A stretch of DNA of 64,000 nucleotides from JL08 sp039969355 (GCA_039969355.1 JBDVOA010000010.1:248001-312000); one strand, 5' to 3'; shown: positions 17,492 through 27,079, counted from the stretch's first letter. Translations and numbers: made by a program. The notes: a model not told the origin generated them from the sequence alone.

Positions 17492-17989
17492 CTATTCGGT
17501 TTGCCCGGCCAGTTGGCTGTCCCCGACCGTAACGATTTGCCAACTCCCGCCTTCGTTGCGGATGACACATGAATTTGGTGTTAAGGTTGGCAGGGTCCGC
17601 GTGATCGCTGCTGGCACAGATCGGGCGACGCTGGTGGAACAAACCGGGATTTCGGTGCGTTGATATCCTTTTCTTGCCATGCACTGATCGAGCACCTTCA
17701 ACCGCAATGGCGCGTTTACATCTACGGTGTACACACGACCTGGCACCCAGTATCCGGTGTTGCGGTGGCAACGACCATTGCCGTCACAGTACGTCCGACC
17801 CGGGATATAGTAAGGTGCGGATTGCCGAACTTGATTTGCGACGGGCGCATCCCGCAGCGCTTTGACTTCACAATTTGTCGTGTCAGTTTGCAGCTTTGCC
17901 ACAGATGCTCCGGTTTTGTAGTAGGTTTCAAAAGGTGCGCAGGCGCCGAGCAAAAGCAGCGTAGCGCCTAACAAGGTGGGCTTGATCAT
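17492..17989 (-). CDS. Predicted lipoprotein
   Basis: 165-residue protein with a lipoprotein signal peptide: MIKPTLLGATLLLLGAC, the lipobox LGAC placing Cys17 at the mature N terminus. The mature part is cysteine-rich and has a central YYIPGRTYCDGNGRCHRNTGYWVPGRVYTVDVN segment with a duplicated Y-x-P-G-R-x-Y motif. The start at 17989 has GAGG five bases upstream; the longer upstream frame is rejected because it would bury the signal peptide. I recognise the pattern as a conserved hypothetical of Rhodobacterales but no function. Confidence 0.8.
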   Translation of the reverse strand: MIKPTLLGATLLLLGACAPFETYYKTGASVAKLQTDTTNCEVKALRDAPVANQVRQSAPYYIPGRTYCDGNGRCHRNTGYWVPGRVYTVDVNAPLRLKVLDQCMARKGYQRTEIPVCSTSVARSVPAAITRTLPTLTPNSCVIRNEGGSWQIVTVGDSQLAGQTE

Positions 17990-18141
17990 GTTTGCCTCGG
18001 ATTCCATCAGCACCGCTGAGAGTGCCGTATGGACCCGCAAATGACAATTAATTTGACCCGTTCGGGACCTTCTGTCATGCAACACTACCAGAAAGCGGGT
18101 CTCCGGAGATCGAGGGGACAGGGCACCAGAGGGCACGCGCT

Positions 18142-19518
18142 ATGAAAGTCATCATTTGCGGGGCAGGTCAGGTCGGGTGGCAGATTGCGCGTCATTTGTC
18201 AGGAGAGAACAACGATGTCACCGTCGTTGACAACGATCCTGATTTGGTGCGACGCGCCACCGATACGTTGGATGTGCAAGGTGTCGCCGGCTACGCGAGT
18301 TATCCCAATATTCTTGATCGTGCCGGTGCACGAGACGCGGACATGGTCATTGCTGCCACCTATTCAGACGAAGTCAATATGGTGACTTGCCAGGTCGCTC
18401 ATTCGGTATTCGGGGTCAATCGCAAGATTGCGCGGCTGCGGAGCCAGTCTTACCTGGAAGCGATCTACTCCGATCTCTATCGCAGCAATCACATGCCAAT
18501 CGACGTGGTTATCAGCCCAGAGCGCGAAGTTGCAGCGGCGGCCATGCAGCGGCTGTCAGCGCCAGATGCCTTTGATACGGAGATATTCATGGGGGGGCAG
18601 GCGCAACTCTTGGGCATTACAATCACAGAAGAATGCCCGGTTGTGAACACTCCATTGCGCCAGCTCACGGACCTGTTTTCCACCTTGCGTTCAATTGTTG
18701 TCGGCGTGCGACGGGATGGTACGTTGTTTGCGCCTGAATCAACCGACCAGCTCTTTGTAGGCGATGATTGTTATGTATTTTGCCATGTCGATGATGTTCG
18801 TAGAACGATGGAAATATTTGGCAAGACACTCAAGAAACAGGATCGGATCGTACTTGTCGGGGGGGGGAACGTCGGATTGACCGTGGCTTTGCAGCTCGAA
18901 GCACAGAAGACTCGCATTCGGACGAAGGTAATCGAAAAAAGCCGGAAATGTGCAGAACTGGCTGCTGAAGCATTGGAGCGCACAATCGTCCTGAATGGCG
19001 ACGGGCTTGATACGACCTTGTTGGCTGAAGCGGGGATCAGCAGGGCTGACGCGATGCTGGCGGTGACTGATGACGACAAAACTAACATGCTGGCGGCAGT
19101 TCGCGCCAAGGCTGAGGGTTGTTCTTATGCAATTGCGCTGATCAACGATCCGACGCTGGTCGCGCTAATGGGCCCTCTTGGCATTGATGCATATATTAAC
19201 CCACGCGCAACAACAGTCAGTTCGATCCTGCGCCATATCCGGCATGGGCGGGTACGAGGGGTCTATTCTATCGGCGACGCCGAGGCTGAGGTGATCGAGG
19301 CCGAGGTCCTCTCGACCTCGTCTATTGCCGGGCGGAAGATCAGTGAAATCGACTTCCCCGAAGGGGTGCTTGTCGGGGCGGTTCAAAAGGGCGATGAAGT
19401 GTTGCGTCCCACTGGCAGCACACGTATCGAAGAAGGCAATATCATAGCGCTCTTTGCCATGGCCAAGGATGTCCCCGAAGTCGAACGGCTGTTGCAGGTC
19501 TCGATCGACTTCTTTTGA
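18142..19518 (+). CDS. trkA: Trk potassium uptake regulatory subunit TrkA
   Basis: Cytoplasmic NAD(H)-binding subunit of the Trk potassium transporter, 458 residues built as two tandem RCK units. The first Rossmann motif is GAGQVGWQIA (residues 5-14), the second GGGNVGLTVALQLE; each is followed by an RCK_C domain, the second ending with PEGVLVGAVQKGDEVLRPTGSTRIEEGNIIALFA. The transporter subunit gene trkH begins three bases after its stop, so the pair is cotranscribed. Confidence 0.96.
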   Translation: MKVIICGAGQVGWQIARHLSGENNDVTVVDNDPDLVRRATDTLDVQGVAGYASYPNILDRAGARDADMVIAATYSDEVNMVTCQVAHSVFGVNRKIARLRSQSYLEAIYSDLYRSNHMPIDVVISPEREVAAAAMQRLSAPDAFDTEIFMGGQAQLLGITITEECPVVNTPLRQLTDLFSTLRSIVVGVRRDGTLFAPESTDQLFVGDDCYVFCHVDDVRRTMEIFGKTLKKQDRIVLVGGGNVGLTVALQLEAQKTRIRTKVIEKSRKCAELAAEALERTIVLNGDGLDTTLLAEAGISRADAMLAVTDDDKTNMLAAVRAKAEGCSYAIALINDPTLVALMGPLGIDAYINPRATTVSSILRHIRHGRVRGVYSIGDAEAEVIEAEVLSTSSIAGRKISEIDFPEGVLVGAVQKGDEVLRPTGSTRIEEGNIIALFAMAKDVPEVERLLQVSIDFF

Positions 19519-19521
19519 ATC

Positions 19522-21069
19522 ATGACTAAGGCGACGCATCCCCAAAGTTTTTCCGAAACGTTGTTGAACCTTCCGCTGTTTCTACTCTTGGTGGGGATTG
19601 CGTCTTTGTCGATGTATGTCCCGGCGAGCTATGCGTTGGCGCTTGACGATCATGCGGATGCACGCACGTTTTTCTATGCCGGGACCATGGGCCTGATCAT
19701 TGTTTCGCTGATTTCCATTGCAATGGGCGGGCGGCGCGGTGTGCATGGGGTCCTCGGGCAATTGCTGTCGCTGTTCGCAACATTTTCGGTGTTGCCCGCG
19801 CTTTTGGCGATCCCTTTTTATTATGCTTTGCAAACAACATCTTACCTAAACGCGTATTTTGAGATGGTTAGTGCCATTACCACAACCGGAGCAACGATGT
19901 TTGAAGATCCTGCCCGATTGTCGGGAGCGCTTCATTTGTGGCGCGCACAAGTGGGCTGGATGGGGGGGCTGCTGATGTGGATTGCCGCCTCGGCGATCCT
20001 GGCACCGCTCAATCTGGGCGGGTTCGAGGTAACAGCCAAAGCGCAGCCGGGACGTATATCTTATGCAGGGGGCGACAGGGTTGGGCGATCTGACCCGCGC
20101 CGACGATTGGTCCGGATCACGGGTGCCTTGTTTCCAATCTATGGTGGTTTGACCATCGTACTCTGGATTATGCTTCTGATTGGTGGGGACAATTCTCTAG
20201 TGGCCTTGTCTCACGCTATGTCGGTTATGGCGACAAGCGGCATATCCCCGATTGGCGGGGTTCAGAACGGGTCGTCTGGCATCAGCGGCGAAATGGTAAT
20301 GTTTCTGTTCATGTTGTTTGCGCTTTCACGTCTAACGTTTTCAACCGACACGGTCACAACCGGCGCGCGGGGCATTTTGACAGATCCCGAATTTCGCATT
20401 GGGTTGGCGCTTGTCCTAATCATTCCGTCCCTACTGTTTGCCCGCCATTGGCTTGGTGCGTTGGAGATGCGCGAAGGTGATGATATCTCGCTGGCCCTAG
20501 GCGCGTTTTGGGGTGCGATGTTCACTGTCATGTCGTTTCTGACCACTACTGGCTTCCAGAGCGCGGAATGGGATACCGCGCAGATGTGGTCTGGTCTGGG
20601 CACACCGGGCCTAATTCTGATGGGGCTTGCCCTTATTGGCGGTGGGGTAGCGACAACGGCGGGGGGGGTGAAACTGCTGCGGGTATTTGCGCTTTATTTG
20701 CAAGGCTTGCGCGAAATGGAAAAGCTGGTGCATCCCTCGTCCGTGGCAGGGCGTGTTCGAAAAGGCGTTCGCATTCAGCGGGGTGGCGCCTATATCGCAT
20801 GGATATTCTTCATGTTGTTTGCGCTGTCTCTGGCGTTCGTCACGGTAGTTCTGGCTGCACTAGGCGTTGATTTCGAAAACGCACTTGTTCTGAGTATCGC
20901 GGCGCTGTCTACAACAGGGCCTCTGATTGAATCCGCGTCAGAGGTGCCTGTACAGCTGGTTGACCTGACACCTTGGGCCAAAAGGGTTTTATGTGCGGCA
21001 ATGGTGTTGGGACGGCTTGAAACGTTGGCAATTATCGCGCTTTTGACCCCGGATCTCTGGCGGAGCTAG
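19522..21069 (+). CDS. trkH: Trk potassium uptake protein TrkH
   Basis: Membrane subunit of the TrkAH potassium transporter, 515 residues with about ten to twelve hydrophobic segments. All four P-loop selectivity segments can be read in order: TTTGAT, ATSGIS, TTTGFQ and STTGPL, each with the key glycine. Together with the adjacent trkA this is a complete uptake system needing only membrane insertion. A terminator follows the gene. Confidence 0.95.
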   Translation: MTKATHPQSFSETLLNLPLFLLLVGIASLSMYVPASYALALDDHADARTFFYAGTMGLIIVSLISIAMGGRRGVHGVLGQLLSLFATFSVLPALLAIPFYYALQTTSYLNAYFEMVSAITTTGATMFEDPARLSGALHLWRAQVGWMGGLLMWIAASAILAPLNLGGFEVTAKAQPGRISYAGGDRVGRSDPRRRLVRITGALFPIYGGLTIVLWIMLLIGGDNSLVALSHAMSVMATSGISPIGGVQNGSSGISGEMVMFLFMLFALSRLTFSTDTVTTGARGILTDPEFRIGLALVLIIPSLLFARHWLGALEMREGDDISLALGAFWGAMFTVMSFLTTTGFQSAEWDTAQMWSGLGTPGLILMGLALIGGGVATTAGGVKLLRVFALYLQGLREMEKLVHPSSVAGRVRKGVRIQRGGAYIAWIFFMLFALSLAFVTVVLAALGVDFENALVLSIAALSTTGPLIESASEVPVQLVDLTPWAKRVLCAAMVLGRLETLAIIALLTPDLWRS

Positions 21070-21109
21070 CATGAAATGAGGGGCGGCCAGTGGCCAAGAT
21101 TCAAGGTAG

Positions 21110-21130
21110 GTCCGTAACGGACTGTTTTTT
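21110..21130 (+). terminator. Rho-independent terminator after trkAH
   Basis: Stem GTCCG (21110-21114) and CGGAC (21118-21122) with a TAA loop, followed by TG and six T residues. The stem is short but the T tract is good. It separates trkAH from hfq, implying hfq has its own promoter in the following 100 bases. Confidence 0.65.
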
Positions 21131-21226
21131 AGGCTGGAAACTCCTAAAAGTGCACTCCATACTCGCAATGCAAACGACGTATTGGATCCGCAATACGCAG
21201 CCAAGAACAAAAGCGGGAATGTGAAG

Positions 21227-21466
21227 ATGGCTTCAGACAGACAAAACCTGCAGGACGCGTTCCTGAATCACGTGCGCAAAACGAAAGTGCCCGTGACGAT
21301 TTTCCTGATCAACGGGGTCAAGCTTCAGGGTGTGATTACCTGGTTTGACAACTTTTGCGTGCTGCTGCGCCGGGATGGCCAGTCGCAGCTTGTCTACAAA
21401 CATGCGATATCGACCATCATGCCAAGTCAGCCGATCAGCCTTTATGAGGGCGAAGACGCCTCTTGA
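21227..21466 (+). CDS. hfq: RNA chaperone Hfq
   Basis: Sm-like hexameric RNA chaperone that pairs small RNAs with mRNAs; in alphaproteobacteria it was first known as NrfA, needed for nif gene expression. 79 residues. [29 protein letters not shown] is the Sm1 region and YKHAISTI the Sm2 motif with the conserved YKH. The ATG at 21227 (MASDRQNLQ) gives the family N terminus; in-frame GTG at 21221 and TTG at 21182 are possible but extend beyond homologues. The stop overlaps the hflX start by one base (TGATG). Confidence 0.96.
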
Positions 21467-22737
21467 TGGAACATGAGCGTGTAGTCACCCGCGCATGGGT
21501 TCTGCATCCTGACCTGAAGTCCGATACGTCCCGACGACCTGCCGACCCCGCGCTTGCCGAAGCCGTAGCTTTGGCAGATGCCTTGGCTGAGCTGGAGGTC
21601 GTAGGTGCGGATGTGGTACGTCTGGCAACGGCGCATCCCGGCACCTTGTTTGGCAAGGGCAAAATCGAAGAGCTTCGTTTGAAATTCGAGGCGCAAGAGA
21701 TTGAGCTTGTACTGGTCGACGGGCCGGTTTCGCCGGTGCAGCAACGCAATCTGGAGAAAGTTTGGAACGTCAAACTGCTGGACCGGACAGGACTGATCTT
21801 AGAGATTTTCAGCGACCGTGCGCGCACTAAGGAGGGGGTGCTGCAAGTTGAGATGGCTGCACTGTCGTACCAGCGCACCCGTCTGGTGCGCGCCTGGACC
21901 CACCTTGAGCGTCAACGCGGCGGTCTTGGATTTGTTGGCGGCCCGGGCGAAACCCAAATCGAGGCGGACAGACGCGCGATTGATGATCAGCTGGTGCGGT
22001 TACGCCGCCAGCTTGAAAAAGTTGTGAAAACCCGCAGCCTGCATCGTGCAGCGCGAGCGAAAGTGCCTTATCCGATTGTGGCTCTGGTCGGATATACCAA
22101 CGCCGGAAAATCGACGCTGTTCAACCGGCTGACCGGTGCGGATGTGATGGCAAAAGATATGCTATTTGCAACGCTGGACCCAACCATGCGCTCGGTCGTA
22201 TTGCCCGATGGCCCTGAGGTTATCCTGTCAGACACCGTGGGGTTCATCAGTAATCTGCCAACCGAATTGGTCGCGGCATTCCGGGCCACCTTGGAGGAAG
22301 TGCTGGGTGCGGACCTGATCTGTCACGTGCGCGATATTTCACACGACGAGTCGGAGGCGCAGGCGCGGGATGTGATGGGCATTCTGACTTCGCTTGGTGT
22401 TGATGAGGATCGCGCCATGATCGAAGTATGGAACAAGGCCGACCTTCTTGATCCGGAATCACGAGAGGCTATCGAGGCCCGCGCCGCGCGTGATGAGACC
22501 CGATTTGCCATATCCGCCATCACGGGGGATGGGCTGGACGCCCTGCTGGCGGCAATTGCTGAGGCACTGGTGGGTGCAAAAACCTCGGAGACACTGGCGC
22601 TGCCGTTTTCAGACGGCAAGAAACGCGCTTGGCTGTTTGCACAGGATATTGTCGAAAGTGAGGACCAGTCAGATACTGGCTTTGATATAACCGTGTGCTG
22701 GACAGCACGGCAAAAGGCAGATTTTGAGCGGGTTTGA
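21466..22737 (+). CDS. hflX: Ribosome-associated GTPase HflX
   Basis: 423-residue GTPase that splits stalled or stressed ribosomes. The N-terminal HflX domain contains HPGTLFGKGKIEEL and VDGPVSPVQQRNLEK; a coiled helical linker has the GGPGETQIEADRR signature; the G domain carries GYTNAGKSTLFNRLTG (G1), SDTVGFISNLP (G3) and WNKADLL (G4). The ATG at 21466 overlaps the hfq stop, so hfq-hflX is coupled, the common arrangement in proteobacteria. Confidence 0.96.
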   Translation: MEHERVVTRAWVLHPDLKSDTSRRPADPALAEAVALADALAELEVVGADVVRLATAHPGTLFGKGKIEELRLKFEAQEIELVLVDGPVSPVQQRNLEKVWNVKLLDRTGLILEIFSDRARTKEGVLQVEMAALSYQRTRLVRAWTHLERQRGGLGFVGGPGETQIEADRRAIDDQLVRLRRQLEKVVKTRSLHRAARAKVPYPIVALVGYTNAGKSTLFNRLTGADVMAKDMLFATLDPTMRSVVLPDGPEVILSDTVGFISNLPTELVAAFRATLEEVLGADLICHVRDISHDESEAQARDVMGILTSLGVDEDRAMIEVWNKADLLDPESREAIEARAARDETRFAISAITGDGLDALLAAIAEALVGAKTSETLALPFSDGKKRAWLFAQDIVESEDQSDTGFDITVCWTARQKADFERV

Positions 22738-22758
22738 CTTTTGGTAATCCGTCATCAG

Positions 22759-22932
22759 TCAGGACAGGAATGCGTAGTCCAGCACATGTAAAACAATCAC
22801 CAGAACAACCCATATGACAACGCCGCGAACCAGCTTGGACTGGTTCCTCAGCACAACCGGATGCCCGAATAGATACAAGCCAAGCCCTATGGTTCCGATC
22901 GTCAGTATGCTGTGTAATAGGTTTAGTTCCAT
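22759..22932 (-). CDS. Small two-span membrane protein
   Basis: 57 residues from the ATG at 22932 (MELNLLHSILTIG), with two hydrophobic segments (about 5-22 and 36-54) separated by a basic turn (RNQSKLVRG). AAAGGT lies upstream of this ATG; the in-frame extension to 22998 is proline- and serine-rich and unlikely to be translated. It lies between convergent hflX and the acylase gene. No family is recognised. Confidence 0.6.
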   Translation of the reverse strand: MELNLLHSILTIGTIGLGLYLFGHPVVLRNQSKLVRGVVIWVVLVIVLHVLDYAFLS

Positions 22933-23024
22933 GTTTTGGTGACCTTTGGTTGGGCTTGGGGTTAGAGGGCTGATCGTCGAAATTGGTCGAAAACCCATGC
23001 GCTAGATCGTAAAATAAAACTGGG

Positions 23025-25502
23025 CTATGGGGCAGGTTCTAGTCGGGTCACGCCTACCGCAGCAGCGCGGGCCAGATCTTCGTCCAGCGACATGGGAATG
23101 TACTCGCCGCGCCGCCAGAGTTGCGCTAGATCGTCGTAATGGCGCGACAGGAAGTGGCCGGACTGACCGGTCGATGTCACAAACACCGAACTGTCAGGAT
23201 CAGCAAAGTCGTACACGCCGCGATACCCGCCCCCGTGGACGTTCTGAAACGGATCGGGACCTTTTCCGCTGGTACGGCCGCGTAACAACGTATTGTCGCC
23301 GCCGCTGGTGGATTGGCGAATGTTCATGAAATAACGTAATACCGGCACCTCGCCCAAAGCCTGATGGTCATGGGTTGCCTGATGCGCATCACCCCACCGC
23401 AGAGATTCGAGCGCTGTGCCATAACGTTCGTTGATCCAGACCAGCGCATCATCAAGAGCCAATTTGGCCATCTCGGGACAGGTCTCGACCGGGGCGCTTT
23501 GAATGACGTCACACCAGACGCTGGCGCCCTCCACATTACGATATACACGTTCAACAAAAAGCGGGTCGATGTGATTGTACTCGGAGACAAGCGGCCCGAG
23601 TTCGTCCTGTATCAACCGAGTACCAAGGGCGCGAAGCCATGCGGCGTAGATCAAGGGCTCAGGGAGATGTTCGTTCATTTCGCCGTTCCAATCGGCGAGC
23701 AGCGAAAGGGCGCGCTGACGCTGTCGGTCCGAGGTGCCTTCGGGTGCGGCCTCTCCGGTAAACCACAATTCTGCACCGATCAGAGGCAGCAGGGTGCGCG
23801 CGGTGGTGCTGACGGGATCAAGCTGCGCCTCGATAAAACTGTCGCGCGTGTGAACCTGACGGGATTGCATAAGTCGCTGCCAACGTTGAACGCGCTGGCT
23901 GTCACCCCAGGCGAAAGAGATGTGATCGGGAAACGGCCGGTCGATCATCTTGTTGTTGGTGTTACCCAGAATACCGCCTATTGGGGCGACAAATTCGGGA
24001 TTGGTTTCGTATGCCATGCGCCCCTGCCAGCGATTTTCATTGCGCCAGCCGGGGTTTGGCATGCGCCCTTGGCTTTGGTTTCTGATATTGCGGCGCGGCG
24101 CGGCGCCGATGGTTTTCATCGCGATGGTTTCCTGATCGACCAGTGTCAGGTTAAGGGACGGTGCGATGAATTTCTCGCCCAAATCAATAGCCGCCTGTAC
24201 CGATTTGGCACGCATCAGCCCGATGGCTGCGCTCATCGTCGTGTCCTTGGGGGTGAGCATAGTCCAAGCCAGAGAGGCAACGTGACCCGGCGGCGTAACA
24301 GCACTCAGATCACGGTATGATCCCGGCAATACCGGGCCATTGGCCGACCAGCGCAGCGTAAGTGTGACCGGTGCTGCGTCTTTGATGCTGACAATGGATT
24401 TCCGGGTCAGAAAAGGACGAAAACCTGCAGGGGTTTCGTATTCCTCGGGATTGTCCGGGTTGATCCGTTCAATATAGACATCCTGATCATCAAGGTATGA
24501 CGATGTAATCGCCCAACCCAGAGTTGCGCTGCGTCCCGTCAGAACCGCTGGGATACCCGGAATAGTGCCACCAATCACGCCGCCACTGGAAAGCTCAAGG
24601 CGCGCGAGATACCAGATGGACGGCGCGGTAAATCCCAGATGCGGGTCATTCGCCAGCAGCGTGCCCCCCGAGGCCGACCGCGCCGGAGCGGCGGCCCATG
24701 CGTTTGAGGCTCCTGCAAAGGCCCTTTTCTTGAACGGAGAAAAGGGGATATCAGACAAATCTGGCCCCGCCGCATATCGTGGCAATGTGCCGGGGATCAG
24801 GCTGGAGTATTCGGGCAGGGCAGCGATGCCGGGCCCCGGAACATCGGGCAGGATATCCCGTAAACGAGCGTCATCTGGCAAGATAAGGGAGGTGCGCGCG
24901 CGCAGCACTTCTTCTTCCAGATGGGGCGACAATTGCAGTGCCATCAGTTTGATAAGAGCAATGGAATCAGCGGGTTGCCAGGGGGCGATAGCTGATTCGA
25001 AAACGAACATTTCAGGCGAGCCTCGACCCAAAGCATCGTCATTGATTTCGTTCAGGCGCGCATTTACGCCGCTTGCGTATGCGCTCAGCGACGCCAATGT
25101 GTCCGCGTCCTGAGCCTCAACCGATTGTCCTGCAAGTGCGTAGATATCCAGACGGCGCATCACCGCGTCGATTGCTACTGTACGTTCTCCAAACAGCTCG
25201 GACAGACGGCCCTGCGCCGTTCGCCGCAGCATCGTCATTTGCCAGAGGCGATCCTGCGCATGCGCATATCCAAGTCCGTAAAATACATCTGTGTCAGGGG
25301 CTCCTGGTGCGCTGAAGATATGCGGTACATTGGCGTTATCGCGCACGATCTCGACCGGCGCTGAAACTTCGGCCACCGACAGCGTCTTATCGTACTCGGG
25401 CAAGGAACGGGATGCCAGATAATACACCACCACAACCGACAACACCATAAGACCAATCACAGCGGACGTGATCACCATGAGGAACCGAAACAGCTTTGGC
25501 AT
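23025..25502 (-). CDS. Penicillin-acylase-family Ntn hydrolase
   Basis: 825-residue peptidase S45 family protein that should self-cleave into alpha and beta chains. The N terminus is a membrane anchor or signal (about 6-30); the alpha part has the family stretch EIVRDNANVPHIFSAPGAPDTDVFYGLGYAHAQDRLWQM; the beta chain would begin at the catalytic Ser266 in AGASNAWAAAP, followed by LLANDPHLGF. Related enzymes hydrolyse penicillins, cephalosporins or acyl-homoserine lactones; the substrate cannot be chosen from sequence. ATG at 25502 is preferred to the GTG one codon earlier because of spacing from AAGGGGG. It is divergent from the dehydrogenase gene at 25587. Confidence 0.9.
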   Translation of the reverse strand: MPKLFRFLMVITSAVIGLMVLSVVVVYYLASRSLPEYDKTLSVAEVSAPVEIVRDNANVPHIFSAPGAPDTDVFYGLGYAHAQDRLWQMTMLRRTAQGRLSELFGERTVAIDAVMRRLDIYALAGQSVEAQDADTLASLSAYASGVNARLNEINDDALGRGSPEMFVFESAIAPWQPADSIALIKLMALQLSPHLEEEVLRARTSLILPDDARLRDILPDVPGPGIAALPEYSSLIPGTLPRYAAGPDLSDIPFSPFKKRAFAGASNAWAAAPARSASGGTLLANDPHLGFTAPSIWYLARLELSSGGVIGGTIPGIPAVLTGRSATLGWAITSSYLDDQDVYIERINPDNPEEYETPAGFRPFLTRKSIVSIKDAAPVTLTLRWSANGPVLPGSYRDLSAVTPPGHVASLAWTMLTPKDTTMSAAIGLMRAKSVQAAIDLGEKFIAPSLNLTLVDQETIAMKTIGAAPRRNIRNQSQGRMPNPGWRNENRWQGRMAYETNPEFVAPIGGILGNTNNKMIDRPFPDHISFAWGDSQRVQRWQRLMQSRQVHTRDSFIEAQLDPVSTTARTLLPLIGAELWFTGEAAPEGTSDRQRQRALSLLADWNGEMNEHLPEPLIYAAWLRALGTRLIQDELGPLVSEYNHIDPLFVERVYRNVEGASVWCDVIQSAPVETCPEMAKLALDDALVWINERYGTALESLRWGDAHQATHDHQALGEVPVLRYFMNIRQSTSGGDNTLLRGRTSGKGPDPFQNVHGGGYRGVYDFADPDSSVFVTSTGQSGHFLSRHYDDLAQLWRRGEYIPMSLDEDLARAAAVGVTRLEPAP

Positions 25503-25586
25503 CACGCCCCCTTTTCTTTGTGCGCTATGGATGCAAGTTTAGCCGGACACGAAACCGTAAACTAAAAGAATACAAGGGAAAAGCAC

Positions 25587-26459
25587 ATGACAAAGCTTGC
25601 GTTTTTGGGTCTGGGCGTAATGGGAGGCCCCATGGCCGGGCATTTGCAGGCCAAAGGGCACGATGTCACAGTCTACAACCGCACCGCGTCCAAGGCACGG
25701 GATTGGGTTTCGGCACACGGAGGCGCCAGTGCTTCCACTCCTGCGCTGGCGGCGCAGGGTGCCGAATTCGTCATGGCCTGCGTTGGCAACGATGATGATT
25801 TACGTGCAATTTGTCTTGGACCAGAAGGCGCGTTTGCCGGGATGGCCGCTGGCAGCGTATTTGTCGATCACACCACCGTCTCAGCTGCCGTCACCGAGGA
25901 ACTGAGCGCAGCGGCCGAAGAGCTGCAAATTTGTTTTGTTGACGCACCGGTTTCGGGCGGTCAAGCGGGCGCGGAAAACGGAGTGCTATCGGTGATGTGC
26001 GGTGGCACAGTTGAGGCTTACGAGCGTGCTGAGCCGATCATTGAATCATACGCAAGGATTTGCCGACGTATTGGCGATAGCGGGGCGGGTCAGATGACGA
26101 AGATGTGCAACCAGATCGCCATTGCCGGACTTGTGCAGGGGCTTTCTGAAGCGCTGCATTTTGCGGAAAAGGCAAATCTGGATGGCCGCGCAGTAGTCGA
26201 GGTTATCAGTCAGGGCGCGGCGGGTAGTTGGCAGATGTCCAACCGGTACGAGACGATGTTGGATGACGAGTTTGACCACGGTTTCGCTGTTGACTGGATG
26301 CGCAAAGATCTGGGGATTTGTCTCGGGACTGCTGACGACATCGGGGCAAGTCTGCCGGTGACGGCATTAGTGGATCAGTTCTACAAAGATGTGCAAAAGC
26401 TCGGTGGTGCAAGATGGGACACATCAAGCCTGATTAAGCGTTTACGTGCAATGGGTTGA
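25587..26459 (+). CDS. 3-hydroxyisobutyrate dehydrogenase family oxidoreductase
   Basis: 290-residue beta-hydroxyacid dehydrogenase. The N-terminal Rossmann motif GLGVMGGPMAGHL binds NAD(P), FVDAPVSGGQAGAENG is the substrate-binding signature and the catalytic lysine lies in GQMTKMCNQI. Family members oxidise 3-hydroxyisobutyrate, tartronate semialdehyde, or reduce succinic semialdehyde-type compounds; without valine-degradation neighbours the substrate remains open. It is divergent from the acylase gene and converges on the SYLF lipoprotein gene. Confidence 0.9.
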   Translation: MTKLAFLGLGVMGGPMAGHLQAKGHDVTVYNRTASKARDWVSAHGGASASTPALAAQGAEFVMACVGNDDDLRAICLGPEGAFAGMAAGSVFVDHTTVSAAVTEELSAAAEELQICFVDAPVSGGQAGAENGVLSVMCGGTVEAYERAEPIIESYARICRRIGDSGAGQMTKMCNQIAIAGLVQGLSEALHFAEKANLDGRAVVEVISQGAAGSWQMSNRYETMLDDEFDHGFAVDWMRKDLGICLGTADDIGASLPVTALVDQFYKDVQKLGGARWDTSSLIKRLRAMG

Positions 26460-26471
26460 TCGGCGATGTTG

Positions 26472-26491
26472 AGGTGGATTTTTGCCCACCT
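26472..26491. terminator. Possible terminator hairpin between convergent genes
   Basis: AGGTGG (26472-26477) and CCACCT (26486-26491) form a 6-bp stem with an 8-base T-rich loop between the convergent stops at 26459 and 26504. No T tract follows on either strand, so this is a weak candidate. Confidence 0.35.
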
Positions 26492-26503
26492 TGCTCGTTG
26501 ATC

Positions 26504-27079
26504 TCAGGGAATGATCCGGGTATATTTGCTGCCTTCAAGTGTGGCTCCGACCAAAAGACCTTCCTGACCGAAGACCGCCGCCAATATCGGTGAGCGTGAT
26601 GTCGTCGTGTCCGCATTGATGCCGTCGCCTTCGTCACTGACGACGTATTTCACGCCGGCACCTGCGGCCCAGCCGGATGATCTGCGAAACTCCTGAAGGG
26701 CATCTTCAGTCATGAAAAACAGAACATGCGCGTACTGCTGTGCGCCGATTTGCAGTCCGGCCGTCGCCTTTGTAGTGGAATAGTAATCCACCGTCGTGCC
26801 GTCGATGCGCAGCGCACCCTGACCATAGGCTCCGCCATAGATAAAGCCCGCCTCGGTGACCAAGGGCATGACAAGAAGGCCATTGGCTTCGTTAGATAGT
26901 TCCACGGTGTTGGGATATTGCCGGTACATTTCCGCCAACGCCGCGTCCACGCGCGCATCGATGATGGACGGGCCGGAACTGCCAACGCCATTTCCGCAAG
27001 CGGCGGTCAACGTAAGACCCGCCCCTAAAGTCAGTATGACTCCACGCCGAGTGAAACGAGATGAATCGATATTTTTCAT
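26504..27079 (-). CDS. SYLF/YSC84-domain lipoprotein
   Basis: 191 residues. The N terminus has a twin-arginine-like RRGVILTLGAGLTLTAAC, ending in a lipobox-like TAAC, so it is probably exported and lipidated. The rest is a SYLF (YSC84/Ysc84-like) domain, recognised by NEANGLLVMPLVTEAGFIYGGAYGQGAL, TKATAGLQIGAQQYAHVLFFMTEDALQEF and GFAAG-like AGAGVKYVV. SYLF domains bind phosphoinositides in eukaryotes; in bacteria their role is not established. It converges on the dehydrogenase gene. Confidence 0.85.
   Translation of the reverse strand: MKNIDSSRFTRRGVILTLGAGLTLTAACGNGVGSSGPSIIDARVDAALAEMYRQYPNTVELSNEANGLLVMPLVTEAGFIYGGAYGQGALRIDGTTVDYYSTTKATAGLQIGAQQYAHVLFFMTEDALQEFRRSSGWAAGAGVKYVVSDEGDGINADTTTSRSPILAAVFGQEGLLVGATLEGSKYTRIIP

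Noticed and set aside
23364..24320. 318-codon open frame opposite the acylase gene
   Set aside because: Antisense shadow of a conserved enzyme in G+C-rich DNA.
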